A program made the translations under genes and the position numbers. The notes under the pieces are model-generated. The model ran no database searches. It worked only from the letters and a program-made list of their open reading frames with translations, and was not told the DNA's origin. A DNA stretch of 34,770 nt from an uncultured Lachnospiraceae bacterium (GTDB lineage Bacteria > Bacillota > Clostridia > Lachnospirales > Lachnospiraceae): positions 1-34,770 of the forward strand of contig CAMVTN010000009.1 of assembly GCA_947170415.1 (NCBI GenBank). The letters run 5' to 3'. Positions 18,968 to 28,609 of this stretch are shown here, in pieces. Every line of letters starts with the position of its first letter. Position 1 is the first letter of the stretch.

Positions 18968-20890
18968 TCAACCGGCAGAAAGGCCTGTATACAATTGATA
19001 ATACTTCCCCTTTTCCGCCATAAGTTCTTCATGCGTACCACGTTCTATGATATGTCCCTGCTCCATGACCATGATACAGTCGCTGTTACGAACAGTCGAC
19101 AGTCTGTGAGCTATGACAAATGTGGTACGGCCGCGCATCAGAGAATCCATCCCTTCCTGGACTATCCTTTCTGTACGCGTATCGATGGAACTCGTCGCTT
19201 CATCAAGTATCAGCACCGGCGGATCTGCCACTGCTGCCCTTGCTATAGATAATAATTGTCTCTGCCCCTGACTTAACGATGAACCATCTCCAGTTATCAT
19301 GGTATCATATCCATCCGTCATCTGTCTTATAAATCCGTCAGCACTTACAAGTTTTGCAGCTGCCTCAACTTCCTCATCCGTGGCATCAAGCCTTCCGAAA
19401 CGGATATTTTCACGTACCGTACCGGTAAAAAGATGTGTATCCTGAAGCACCATTCCGAGAGATCTCCTGAGATCTCCCTTACGGATCTTGTTTATATTGA
19501 TACCATCATACCTGATCTTTCCGTCCTGAATATCATAAAAACGGTTAATAAGATTTGTAATGGTAGTTTTTCCCGCGCCGGTCGAACCAACAAACGCAAT
19601 TTTTTGTCCCGGCTTTGCAAATAATTTTACATCATGAAGTACCATCACATCATCATTATAACCGAAATCGACACCAAGCATCTCAACATTTCCCTTAAGT
19701 TCTTTATAATCCGTAGTGCCGTCAGCCTTATGATAATGTTTCCATGCCCAGCGCTCCGTCCTTTCGAGTGTTTCTATAAGTTCACCGTCAGCGCCCTCTT
19801 TTACATTGACTAGTGTCACATATCCTTCATCTTTTTCCGGCTCTTCATCAAGGAGCGCAAATATACGCTCTGCTCCGGCAAGCGCCATAACCACAGCATT
19901 TAACTGCATACTTATCTGATTTATCGGCATACTGAAGCTTTTATTGAATGTAAGGAATGAAGCTAATCGTCCCAGAGTCAGTCCTGAAACACCGGAAAGT
20001 GCCAATATGCCGCCTGCTATTGCACACAGCACATAACTCAGGTTTCCGAGCTGCGCATTTATAGGTCCCAGTACATTCGCAAACTGGTTAGCATTATACG
20101 CACTCTCGTATAATTCCTGATTTCTTTTCTCAAATTCCTCGATGGCCTTTTCTTCATGACAAAAGACTTTAACTACTTTTTCTCCGGTCATCATCTCCTC
20201 GATATATCCATTTAAGGAACCGAGATTTTTCTGCTGCTTCTTAAAATAATTTCCTGACAAGCCGGCAGCTTTCTTTGAAGCAAAGAGCATTACCGCAACC
20301 ATAAATACTGACAGGATCGTAAGCGGAACATCCAAAAACAGCATGCTGAAAAATACGCTCACGATCGTCACAGCACTATTTAAGAACTGCGGTAATGACT
20401 GGCTTATCATCTGCCTCAAAGAATCAATATCATTTGTATAAACAGACATGATGTCGCCATGAGCATGTGTATCAAAGTACTTTATCGGAAGGCTCTCCAT
20501 CTTTGAAAAAACATCACTTCTGAGTCTTAACAGAGTTCCCTGACTGACCCTTATCATTATCCTCTGATATGCAAAAGTCGAAATCACGCCTATCATATAG
20601 AAAACAGCGACCCTCATCATTGCATATAAAAGAGGCGCAAAATCCGGTGAATCCGCCTTTATCATGGGAGTAATATAGTCATCTATGAGATTTCTCATAA
20701 ATAACGTTCCCTGCACATTTGCCAATACTCCCGCAAATATCAGAAAAACAACCAGTACAACCCTGATCCCGTACTCTTTCATAACGTATCCCATTACACG
20801 TTTAAAAAGCTTTCCGGGATTTTTGACACGAACCCTTACTCCGGGAGTTCCTCTTCGCCGTCCAAATTCTCTGACTCGTCTTTCAGCCAT
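18968..20890 (-). CDS. ABC transporter permease/ATP-binding protein (heterodimeric exporter subunit, canonical Walker B)
   Basis: 640 aa; GSTGAGKTT, LSQGQRQ, VLILDEATSSIDTRTE; TAATG overlap with the upstream gene. Confidence 0.92.
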   Translation of the reverse strand: MAERRVREFGRRRGTPGVRVRVKNPGKLFKRVMGYVMKEYGIRVVLVVFLIFAGVLANVQGTLFMRNLIDDYITPMIKADSPDFAPLLYAMMRVAVFYMIGVISTFAYQRIMIRVSQGTLLRLRSDVFSKMESLPIKYFDTHAHGDIMSVYTNDIDSLRQMISQSLPQFLNSAVTIVSVFFSMLFLDVPLTILSVFMVAVMLFASKKAAGLSGNYFKKQQKNLGSLNGYIEEMMTGEKVVKVFCHEEKAIEEFEKRNQELYESAYNANQFANVLGPINAQLGNLSYVLCAIAGGILALSGVSGLTLGRLASFLTFNKSFSMPINQISMQLNAVVMALAGAERIFALLDEEPEKDEGYVTLVNVKEGADGELIETLERTERWAWKHYHKADGTTDYKELKGNVEMLGVDFGYNDDVMVLHDVKLFAKPGQKIAFVGSTGAGKTTITNLINRFYDIQDGKIRYDGININKIRKGDLRRSLGMVLQDTHLFTGTVRENIRFGRLDATDEEVEAAAKLVSADGFIRQMTDGYDTMITGDGSSLSQGQRQLLSIARAAVADPPVLILDEATSSIDTRTERIVQEGMDSLMRGRTTFVIAHRLSTVRNSDCIMVMEQGHIIERGTHEELMAEKGKYYQLYTGLSAG

Positions 20891-22671
20891 TATGCCTCTC
20901 CTCCCTTCTCATCAAAATCAGCATTTCCTTTTGTCTGGGATTCGTAGACATCACGATAGATCTCATTATTTTTTAACAGATTTTCATGTGTGTCAAAACC
21001 ACTAATGCGTCCATTGTCCATGACAATGATCCTGTCAGCGCTCTGAACACTGGATATACGCTGGGCAATGATAAATCTGGTCATACCGGGGATTTCTTTT
21101 GTAAATCCCTCACATATCTTTGCATCAGTCGCTGTATCCACAGCCGAAGTGGAATCATCAAGTATCAATATCTTTGGATTTTTAAGTAATGCTCTGGCAA
21201 TACATATTCTCTGCTTCTGTCCACCGGATACATTCGTTCCGCCCTGTTCAATATGCGTGTTGTATTTCTCCGGCATACGCTCTATAAATTCATCTGCACA
21301 AGCGATCTCACAGGCTTTTTTACACTCTTCCTCCGTTGCATTTTCATTTCCCCAACGGAGATTATCGAGGATCGTACCGCTGAATAGTTCATTTTTTTGC
21401 AGCACGACAGCAACCTGATCTCTAAGTGTCGTGAGATCATACTCTCTCACATCCTTACCGCCTACTCTGACACTTCCCTTACCCACGTCATATAGTCTGC
21501 TTATGAGATTTACCAGAGAAGACTTGGAGGATCCTGTTCCACCTATGATACCGATGGTCTCTCCTGCCTTTATATCAAGATTGATATCCGACAAAACCGG
21601 TTCACCGTTTCCATAAGAAAACCACACATGATCAAATGTCACTGAACCATCCTGAACACTCATCACAGGATCTTCCGGATTTTTGATATCCGATTCCTCA
21701 TTTATTATCTCGGTAATTCTCTGCGCGCTTGCCGAGGACATGCTGACCATTACAAAAATCATGGAAAGCATCATGAGACTCATAAGTATGTTCATGCAAT
21801 AAGCAAGAAGACTCATGAGCTGTCCTGTAGTCAGATCACCTGCAACTATATAATGCGCTCCAAACCAGCTTATAAGAAGGATACACGCGTACACCGTAAA
21901 CTGCATGACCGGCATATTTAAAACCACGGTACTTTCAGCTCTTACAAACATTTTATAGATATTTTTACTGGCGCTGTTGAAACGTTCTTCCTCATATTTC
22001 TCACGAACAAACGCTTTTACTACTCGTATTGCAGAAACATTTTCCTGAACACTGGAATTTAGATCATCATACTTTTCAAATACTTCTTTGAAATATTTTG
22101 TCACTCTGGACATTATAAGCACGATAAACATGCCAAGGAAAAGCACCGCAACAAGATAGATGGATGCCAGTCTCGGGCTTATCACAAATGCCATGGTCAT
22201 AGCGACAATAATGGATGACGGCGCTCTCATAAACATACGCAGGAGCATCTGATATGCATTCTGTACATTCGTAACATCCGTAGTAAGTCTGGTCACGAGA
22301 CCTGCCGTCGAATATCTGTCAATATTAGAAAAGCTATAAGTCTGTATATTTCGAAACATTGCGTTTCTCAGGTTTCTCGCAAGTCCTGCCGAAGCTCTTG
22401 CGGCTGTACAGGCGCCCATGATACCGGCAAAAAGTCCAAGAAGAGCCACTATTATCATAAGACCGCCAGCACGGTATATATGATTCAGATCACCTGTCAT
22501 TACGCCTTTATCGATGATAGACGCCATGAGAAACGGAATGATCATTTCCATTATCACTTCCAGAAACATAAAAAAGGGAGTCAGGAAAGAGTCTCTCTTA
22601 AATTCTCTCACCTGACCTCCTATCGTTTTTAGTATTTCTTTTCCAGAAATCGAATTGTAGGATTTTTCCAT
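20890..22671 (-). CDS. ABC transporter permease/ATP-binding protein (heterodimeric exporter subunit, degenerate Walker B)
   Basis: 593 aa; GGTGSSKSS, VSGGQKQR, ILILDDSTSAVD. Confidence 0.92.
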   Translation of the reverse strand: MEKSYNSISGKEILKTIGGQVREFKRDSFLTPFFMFLEVIMEMIIPFLMASIIDKGVMTGDLNHIYRAGGLMIIVALLGLFAGIMGACTAARASAGLARNLRNAMFRNIQTYSFSNIDRYSTAGLVTRLTTDVTNVQNAYQMLLRMFMRAPSSIIVAMTMAFVISPRLASIYLVAVLFLGMFIVLIMSRVTKYFKEVFEKYDDLNSSVQENVSAIRVVKAFVREKYEEERFNSASKNIYKMFVRAESTVVLNMPVMQFTVYACILLISWFGAHYIVAGDLTTGQLMSLLAYCMNILMSLMMLSMIFVMVSMSSASAQRITEIINEESDIKNPEDPVMSVQDGSVTFDHVWFSYGNGEPVLSDINLDIKAGETIGIIGGTGSSKSSLVNLISRLYDVGKGSVRVGGKDVREYDLTTLRDQVAVVLQKNELFSGTILDNLRWGNENATEEECKKACEIACADEFIERMPEKYNTHIEQGGTNVSGGQKQRICIARALLKNPKILILDDSTSAVDTATDAKICEGFTKEIPGMTRFIIAQRISSVQSADRIIVMDNGRISGFDTHENLLKNNEIYRDVYESQTKGNADFDEKGGEA

Positions 22672-22695
22672 AATAATAATTATTGCCTTTCAGAA

Positions 22696-22761
22696 GACAG
22701 GATCCCAAATAAAAATAATTTTGTGAAAAAACAATCGCCTTTTTACTTTTGACCCTGTCAT
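22696..22761 (-). repeat. Copy 1 of an intergenic inverted-repeat element
   Basis: GACAGGATCCCAAATAAAAA ... TTTTTACTTTTGACCCTGTC; similar to 29996-30058. Confidence 0.55.
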
Positions 22762-22768
22762 CATCATC

Positions 22769-23701
22769 TTAGATTGTTATCAAGAGAAGGGTTCCTTTTC
22801 CTTTAATGCTGTACTCTCCTTCATCAGCAGATATCAGTATTCCATCTCCTTTAAGGATTTCCATGCGGTTTTCCTCATCCTTCAGGATCATCTCTCCATC
22901 AATGGTCAGTAAGTGATGGAAAGACGTACCGTCTGTTTTCAAAGTCACTTCTCCATTTACTTCGATCTTATCCAGCGTAAAAGTATCACATTTTACCAAA
23001 TGATCTCCATCGTTCCTCTCCGGCACACCTGCTGTAAGGATAGCAGCCTCGACAGCATCATCTATCATAAGCTCTCTCGGCTGTCCATCAGGCTTCACAC
23101 GTCCAAAGTCATATACTCTGTACTTAACCTGCTCGTACTGCTTTACCTCTGCCGCAAGGACACCGGCACCGATACTATGGAGTATTCCCGATGGAAGGAA
23201 ATAGATCTCACCCGGATGAACCGGCTGAAAATGCAGTTCCTTCATCAATTCATTATCTTCGATCTTACGACGAAATTCCTCTTTTGTAAGATCGTGTTCC
23301 AATCCGTAAAAAATACCGGCATTTGGCAGACAGTCCAGTATATACCAGCACTCGTCATTGCCCTTAAGAAGTCCCTTTGCATCAGCGTACTCATCTCTGG
23401 GATGAAGCTTTATCGAAAGGTTCTGATGTGCATCGATAAACTTTACAGAAATAGGAAACTGCTTAAATCTGGAGTAATTTGTACCCGTGACGGCTTCACC
23501 GCCCTGCTCCAGATATTCCTTTACAGTCTTTCCCTTGTATTCCCCATTCCGGATGGTTGTGAGACCTTCCGGATTACATGATAATTCCCATGTTTCAGAT
23601 AATACATAGCCATGGTATTCAGACTTTCCAAAATCTTTTTTTAGCCTGCTTCCTCCCCACAGATCATCCTTGTATGCGGGTTTCAGCTTATAAACAGCCA
23701 T
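22769..23701 (-). CDS. manA: Mannose-6-phosphate isomerase, class I
   Basis: YKDDLWGGSRLKKDFGK, SIKLHPRDEYA, VHPGEIYFLPSGILHSIGAGVLAAEVKQ. Confidence 0.93.
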   Translation of the reverse strand: MAVYKLKPAYKDDLWGGSRLKKDFGKSEYHGYVLSETWELSCNPEGLTTIRNGEYKGKTVKEYLEQGGEAVTGTNYSRFKQFPISVKFIDAHQNLSIKLHPRDEYADAKGLLKGNDECWYILDCLPNAGIFYGLEHDLTKEEFRRKIEDNELMKELHFQPVHPGEIYFLPSGILHSIGAGVLAAEVKQYEQVKYRVYDFGRVKPDGQPRELMIDDAVEAAILTAGVPERNDGDHLVKCDTFTLDKIEVNGEVTLKTDGTSFHHLLTIDGEMILKDEENRMEILKGDGILISADEGEYSIKGKGTLLLITI

Positions 23702-23725
23702 GTTGTTCCTTCTCCTTTTACTTTT

Positions 23726-24232
23726 TTAAAGTTTTTCTCCTCCGCTTATGCGCTCATAAGTCAGGAAATAATAGATCAGACTGAAATATGTCTGTTCTTC
23801 ACTTCTCATAGTCAGTTTCCACTCCGGATCATGATCCAGATCCGGAAGATATGCGTCTGCTTCATATACATGATCGATCCTCGTGATAAGTGCTGTATCG
23901 CAGAGCGGCAGAAGGAGCTTATAGATCTGCTCACCGCCTATGCAGTAAAGATCCTCAGGATCATATTGCTTAAGAACGTTTTTCAACTCATCTATGTCAT
24001 GAACAACAGTCACTCCTTCGGGAGCATAATCTTTCTGTCTGGTCATTACGATATTTACACGGTTCGGGAGCGGTTTCTGATTCGGAAAGCTCTCTAATGT
24101 CTTTCGTCCCATAACCACCACATGACCTGTAGTTTCCTGTCTAAAATACTGCTGATCCTGAGGGATACGGACAAGAAGTTCATTTTTCAGTCCGATTCCC
24201 CATTTTGCGTCTGCTGCAGCTATTAATTTCAT
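23726..24232 (-). CDS. folA: Dihydrofolate reductase
   Basis: 168 aa; MKLIAAADAKWGIGLKNELLVRIPQDQQYFRQETTGHVVVMGRKTLESFPNQKPLPNRVNIVMTR; IGGEQIYKLLLP. Confidence 0.93.
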   Translation of the reverse strand: MKLIAAADAKWGIGLKNELLVRIPQDQQYFRQETTGHVVVMGRKTLESFPNQKPLPNRVNIVMTRQKDYAPEGVTVVHDIDELKNVLKQYDPEDLYCIGGEQIYKLLLPLCDTALITRIDHVYEADAYLPDLDHDPEWKLTMRSEEQTYFSLIYYFLTYERISGGEKL

Positions 24233-24255
24233 TAAAAAATCTCCTTATATCTTCT

Positions 24256-25875
24256 TTATTTTTCCCATTTATCACAAAGCGCTGATATCTGATCAGCAAA
24301 TCTTGCCAGATCTTTATTCGCTCCATGCTCATATCTGCGTATCAATGCCATTAGTCGCTGACCTGCTGCCACAAGCCTGTCATAAACAGAGCTTCCACGC
24401 GTAACAGTTCTTACCTTTCTGTTTATTGCCCTGACACCTCTTGCTTCATATTCGATAACTCCGGCTTCCAGATCATAACGGGTTCCGCTGTAAGGCGCAT
24501 ATGCCCGCAAACCTAGTTCTTCATGAAGAGCGTCCGCAAAGTGATCCGTGACTTCATCTTCTCCATGAACAACAAAAACCATATGCGGTCTGCTTTCCTG
24601 GAAGTTTCTCATCCATTCGATAAGACCTTCTTTATCCGCATGTCCGCTCATTCCTCTCAAGATGGTCACTTCTGCTCTGACAGCGATTTCTTCACCAAAA
24701 AGTTTCACGCTGTCTGCACCCTCTACAAGCGCCCGTCCGAGAGTTCCCGATGACTGATATCCTACAAAAAGGATCGTACATTCATCTCTCCAGAGATTAT
24801 GCTTTAAATGATGACGTATACGTCCCGCATCGCACATTCCTGATGCAGAAATGATCACCTTTGGCTCATCGTCTGCATTTATAAGCCTGGACTCGTCCGG
24901 AGTGATGGACAACGTAAGTCCCGGGAAAGACAGTGGATTTATGCCTTTCTCCACCAGTTCTTTTGCCTCGTCATCATAACATTCAAATGAACTTTTTCCG
25001 AAAATGCTGGTCGCATCTACGGCCAGAGGCGAATCCACATATACCGGAAAATCCTCATGTCCGTGGACCAGACCTTTTTCTTTTATCTGACGGATGAAAT
25101 ATAGAAGCTCCTGCGTACGTCCTACCGCAAAAGACGGGATCACCACATTTCCGCCTCTGTCGAGAGTTCGCTGGAGTATCTTTGTTAAGTCACCTATGTA
25201 ATCGATTTTTTCCTTAGAATGCAGTCTGTCTCCGTAAGTTGACTCTATAACCACATAATCCGCTTCTTTTACAGGCTGCGGATCTTTCAGTATTGGCTGG
25301 TCTTTATTTCCGACGTCACCGGAAAAGACGATTTTTTTCGTAACCTTTCCTTCCGTGAGCCATACTTCTATAGCCGATGACCCAAGAAGATGTCCTACAT
25401 CTGTGAAGCGTATCATTATGCCTTCTGATACATTTATCCTCTGATCATAAGGCACGGGATTTAAGAGCCTGATCGCACCGTCTGCATCTTCCATAGTATA
25501 CAGCGGCTCGAATGGCGGAACATTTGCACTTCGACGTGCTTTTCGATTTCGCCACTCTGCTTCAAAAGTCTGTATGTGGGCACTGTCTCGAAGCATGATA
25601 CTGCAAAGGCGAACCGTTGCTGTCGTTGCAAAAATCTTTCCACGAAATCCTTTTTGATACGCAAGCGGAAGGAGTCCTGAATGATCTATGTGTGCATGTG
25701 TCAAAAAGATGTAGTCTATGTCTGCTGCCGGTACGGGCAGAGGAACGTTTTCATAAAGATTTAGACCCTGCTCCATTCCATAGTCTACAAGAATACGTTT
25801 TCCGCAAGCTTCCAGATAATGGCAGCTTCCTGTGACTTCATGATCTGCACCAACGAACGTCAGCTTCATAGGCAT
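24256..25875 (-). CDS. MBL-fold beta-CASP RNase-like protein
   Basis: THAHIDHSGLLP, IESTYGDRLH, ISASGMCDAGRIRHHLKHNL, MSGHADKEGL. Confidence 0.92.
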   Translation of the reverse strand: MPMKLTFVGADHEVTGSCHYLEACGKRILVDYGMEQGLNLYENVPLPVPAADIDYIFLTHAHIDHSGLLPLAYQKGFRGKIFATTATVRLCSIMLRDSAHIQTFEAEWRNRKARRSANVPPFEPLYTMEDADGAIRLLNPVPYDQRINVSEGIMIRFTDVGHLLGSSAIEVWLTEGKVTKKIVFSGDVGNKDQPILKDPQPVKEADYVVIESTYGDRLHSKEKIDYIGDLTKILQRTLDRGGNVVIPSFAVGRTQELLYFIRQIKEKGLVHGHEDFPVYVDSPLAVDATSIFGKSSFECYDDEAKELVEKGINPLSFPGLTLSITPDESRLINADDEPKVIISASGMCDAGRIRHHLKHNLWRDECTILFVGYQSSGTLGRALVEGADSVKLFGEEIAVRAEVTILRGMSGHADKEGLIEWMRNFQESRPHMVFVVHGEDEVTDHFADALHEELGLRAYAPYSGTRYDLEAGVIEYEARGVRAINRKVRTVTRGSSVYDRLVAAGQRLMALIRRYEHGANKDLARFADQISALCDKWEK

Positions 25876-25884
25876 TACCCCCTT

Positions 25885-26328
25885 TTAGTTAAACGCACGC
25901 ATCATTTTTGCCATTGGCTTTACCGCATCCTCAAGGTCCTGAATTGCTGTGTTAAGCCCTTCGAAGTCTACACTCTGCATTTTTTTAACTGCTTCTGTGA
26001 GTTGTTCAGCATTGTCTTCTACCATAGTATTCATATTGTTGCTCGTTTCTGTGATAGAGTCTGTCATGACTTTTATGCTGTCCAGCTGTTCATCAACTTT
26101 TTCAAGCGAGCTCTGTGCTGTTACTACTGCCTCATTTGTGTTTTCGAGAACTGTTACTACCCTTGGTACGATGATGATCGCACTAATAAGAAAGATCATG
26201 ACAAGTGCCGCAAGCAGCATGCTTGTACGCTTAGCGTATTTTGCTTCTTTTTTCTCCCACTCCAGAAGCTCTTTAAGTGTGGCTGTGTCCTGTGTTTCTG
26301 CTAATGAGTTCATCTGTGTGTCTGCCAT
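25885..26328 (-). CDS. Small single-TM coiled-coil protein
   Basis: 147 aa; TM MLLAALVMIFLISAIIIVPRVV followed by a heptad-rich helix; 10-nt gap to the MBL gene. Confidence 0.75.
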   Translation of the reverse strand: MADTQMNSLAETQDTATLKELLEWEKKEAKYAKRTSMLLAALVMIFLISAIIIVPRVVTVLENTNEAVVTAQSSLEKVDEQLDSIKVMTDSITETSNNMNTMVEDNAEQLTEAVKKMQSVDFEGLNTAIQDLEDAVKPMAKMMRAFN

Positions 26329-26374
26329 GTTTATACTCTCCTTTATAAACGTTAGTTGTTGGATAACCGCTTAC

Positions 26375-27775
26375 TTATGTATATATCCTCAATCCCTTAG
26401 GATAGTGGTTCTTTATGATACGACCGTCAGATTTTCCCCATCCCAGCGAGAACCCGTCTACAGTCACGAGGCACCATCCTTTTCCGGTTTCTGTGTCCTG
26501 TAATGTCTGTCCACCTATGAAGCCCATAGCCTCTTGTGAATCCGCTGTAAGGCGTGCCGTCCTCTTTACGTCACCTTCTTTTAAGTAAAGAGCAAGTGCA
26601 TGCCCCGGTTCAAATCGGTTCTTTTTTATAGTACCTAAGTGAAGTCCGGGACGAAGAACTTTTAATCTGGTGAATGCCGGCGAATCCTTTGGCGCAAGAT
26701 ACAGCTGATCACCAAACAGATGAAATACTCCTTCCGGAAGCACACCTGGATTTAAGGTTTCTTCCTCAAATTCTCGGAAAAGCTTCAGATCCTTTGACGG
26801 TACTCCTACAAGCAGGCCATTTGCCGATACTCTGAAAGGATTACTTGAAAGATCACCTTCTCTGTCAAGAACTGCGAGGTAATGACCTTCTCCTCTCATC
26901 TTATGCGGCCAGAGTCTGATGCTGTTTTCCACGCCATCTGCCGGATCCTCTCCTGCCCATTCTTTTCGGCCGGACTCCATTCCGCATGAAGCCTCGACTT
27001 TTGTGCAGATAAAATCAGGATTCTCCTTTAAGAAACGGCTTATCTGAGCTTCATCCTCAGCAGGCGCAAAAGTGCAGGTAGAATATACGATACGACCTCC
27101 CGGAGCCAGCATCTTAACCGCTTCTCTAAGAATCCCTTCCTGCCTATCCGCGCACATTTCCACGTTTTCCGTGCTCCATTCTGTCTCCGCCTCCTCATTT
27201 TTGCGGAACATTCCTTCTCCGGAACATGGCGCATCTACAAGTATCCTGTCGAAATACCCCTGAAAGATCTCAGACAATGCATCCGGTAAAGCACTTACCA
27301 CTATGGCATTGGAAATACCAAGTCTCTCAATATTTAGCGCCAGTATCTTTGCACGATTTGGATTTGGCTCATTGGCTACCAGGATTCCCTTACCCTGCAT
27401 GGCAGCAGCGATCTGAGTAGTTTTCCCACCCGGTGCCGCACAGAGATCGAGTATTTTTTCTCCGGGCGCAGCATCCAAAAAGGTCACAGGCGCCATGGCA
27501 CTGGGTTCCTGGATATAATACACTCCAGCTTCATGATACGGGTGTTTTCCGGGCGCTTCATCCGGATCGTAATAATAACCGTTTTCAGCCCAGGGAACGG
27601 GTTCAAGCGCAAATGTACGATCAAGTACATTTTTTTGATCACCGAGATCAGTACTCTTGAGCGGATTTATCCTAAGTGCCTGTGCCCGCGGACGATCATA
27701 AGAAGCCACAAAAGACTCATATTCCTGTGGCTCCATCATTTGTTTCATTCTGTTTATAAATTCATTTGGTAACAT
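26375..27775 (-). CDS. NOL1/NOP2/Sun family rRNA (cytosine-C5) methyltransferase, RsmF-like
   Basis: LDLCAAPGGKTTQIAA, LVDAPCSGEGMFRK, YSTCTFAPAEDE. Confidence 0.92.
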   Translation of the reverse strand: MLPNEFINRMKQMMEPQEYESFVASYDRPRAQALRINPLKSTDLGDQKNVLDRTFALEPVPWAENGYYYDPDEAPGKHPYHEAGVYYIQEPSAMAPVTFLDAAPGEKILDLCAAPGGKTTQIAAAMQGKGILVANEPNPNRAKILALNIERLGISNAIVVSALPDALSEIFQGYFDRILVDAPCSGEGMFRKNEEAETEWSTENVEMCADRQEGILREAVKMLAPGGRIVYSTCTFAPAEDEAQISRFLKENPDFICTKVEASCGMESGRKEWAGEDPADGVENSIRLWPHKMRGEGHYLAVLDREGDLSSNPFRVSANGLLVGVPSKDLKLFREFEEETLNPGVLPEGVFHLFGDQLYLAPKDSPAFTRLKVLRPGLHLGTIKKNRFEPGHALALYLKEGDVKRTARLTADSQEAMGFIGGQTLQDTETGKGWCLVTVDGFSLGWGKSDGRIIKNHYPKGLRIYT

Positions 27776-28043
27776 AGTTTAATTTTACCACTTAATCAGT
27801 CTCTGTGGGCATTTTTATGATGACAGAACGCAAGCTTCATTTATAAGCGAAGCAATTCGTGTCATCAGTAAAATTTGTATGCAATTTTCAAAGAATTCGT
27901 AAGATTTTACTCGGAAAACGCATTCGTTAGGAAGATTTTACAATAGACACTACAGGTATTTTTGTTAATTATTCAAAGATCCCTTACCTAAGAATGGTGA
28001 TAAAATATAAGAGGTAATGCGACTCTCACGAAAGGAGTATTGG

Positions 28044-28547
28044 ATGTATAAAACCGGTGATTTCGTTGTCCACAAAGTTGATGGTCTCTGTCAGATCACA
28101 AACATTTCCTCTCTGGACATTCCAGACTGTGATCATAATAAACAGTACTACTATCTGATCCCTACCGATTGTCCGACGAGCAAGATCTATGTTGCTGTCG
28201 GTTCCGGTGATGCCACCCTGCGAGAACCTGTGACTCACGACGAAGCACTGGATCTCATCGACTCCATTCCGGAACTTGATGAGATAAGCGTCGAGAATGA
28301 AAAAAATCGCCAGAGTGAGTATAATAAAGCATTGGTACAGAACGATGCACGTGAACTGTGCCGTCTCTTAAAGACTACTCACGCCCGTAAGGAAGCACGT
28401 ATCAGAAAGGGGCGCACCGCCACTTCCGTTGATGAGCATTTCCTTCGTTCTGCGGAACATGCACTTTTCAGTGAATTGTCTTACGCACTGGGAGTTGATG
28501 AAAAAGAAATGAACGAATTTATCGAAGATCGGTTATCTAAAGACTGA
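28044..28547 (+). CDS. CarD-like transcriptional regulator
   Basis: MYKTGDFVVHKVDGLCQITNI...YYYLIPT...IYVAVGS (CarD_CdnL RID-like); AAAGGAG before ATG 28044. Confidence 0.85.
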   Translation: MYKTGDFVVHKVDGLCQITNISSLDIPDCDHNKQYYYLIPTDCPTSKIYVAVGSGDATLREPVTHDEALDLIDSIPELDEISVENEKNRQSEYNKALVQNDARELCRLLKTTHARKEARIRKGRTATSVDEHFLRSAEHALFSELSYALGVDEKEMNEFIEDRLSKD

Positions 28548-28576
28548 TATGACGATTTAAAAAGTTCAAGATTTAA

Positions 28577-28609
28577 GCGAGGGACGGCAAATGTCCCTCG
28601 CTATTGTTT
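28577..28609. terminator. Terminator between convergent CarD-like gene and TIM-barrel gene
   Basis: GCGAGGGACGGCAAATGTCCCTCGCTATTGTTTT. Confidence 0.75.

Noticed and set aside
25949-26503. 184-aa plus-strand ORF
   Set aside because: Overlaps the 147-aa TM protein gene and the 3' end of the methyltransferase gene in antisense; hydrophobic appearance is a mirror of minus-strand codons.
26600-26640. GGTTCAAATC resembling a tRNA T-arm
   Set aside because: Inside the methyltransferase coding frame with no cloverleaf around it; no tRNA or rRNA genes were recognised in the window.
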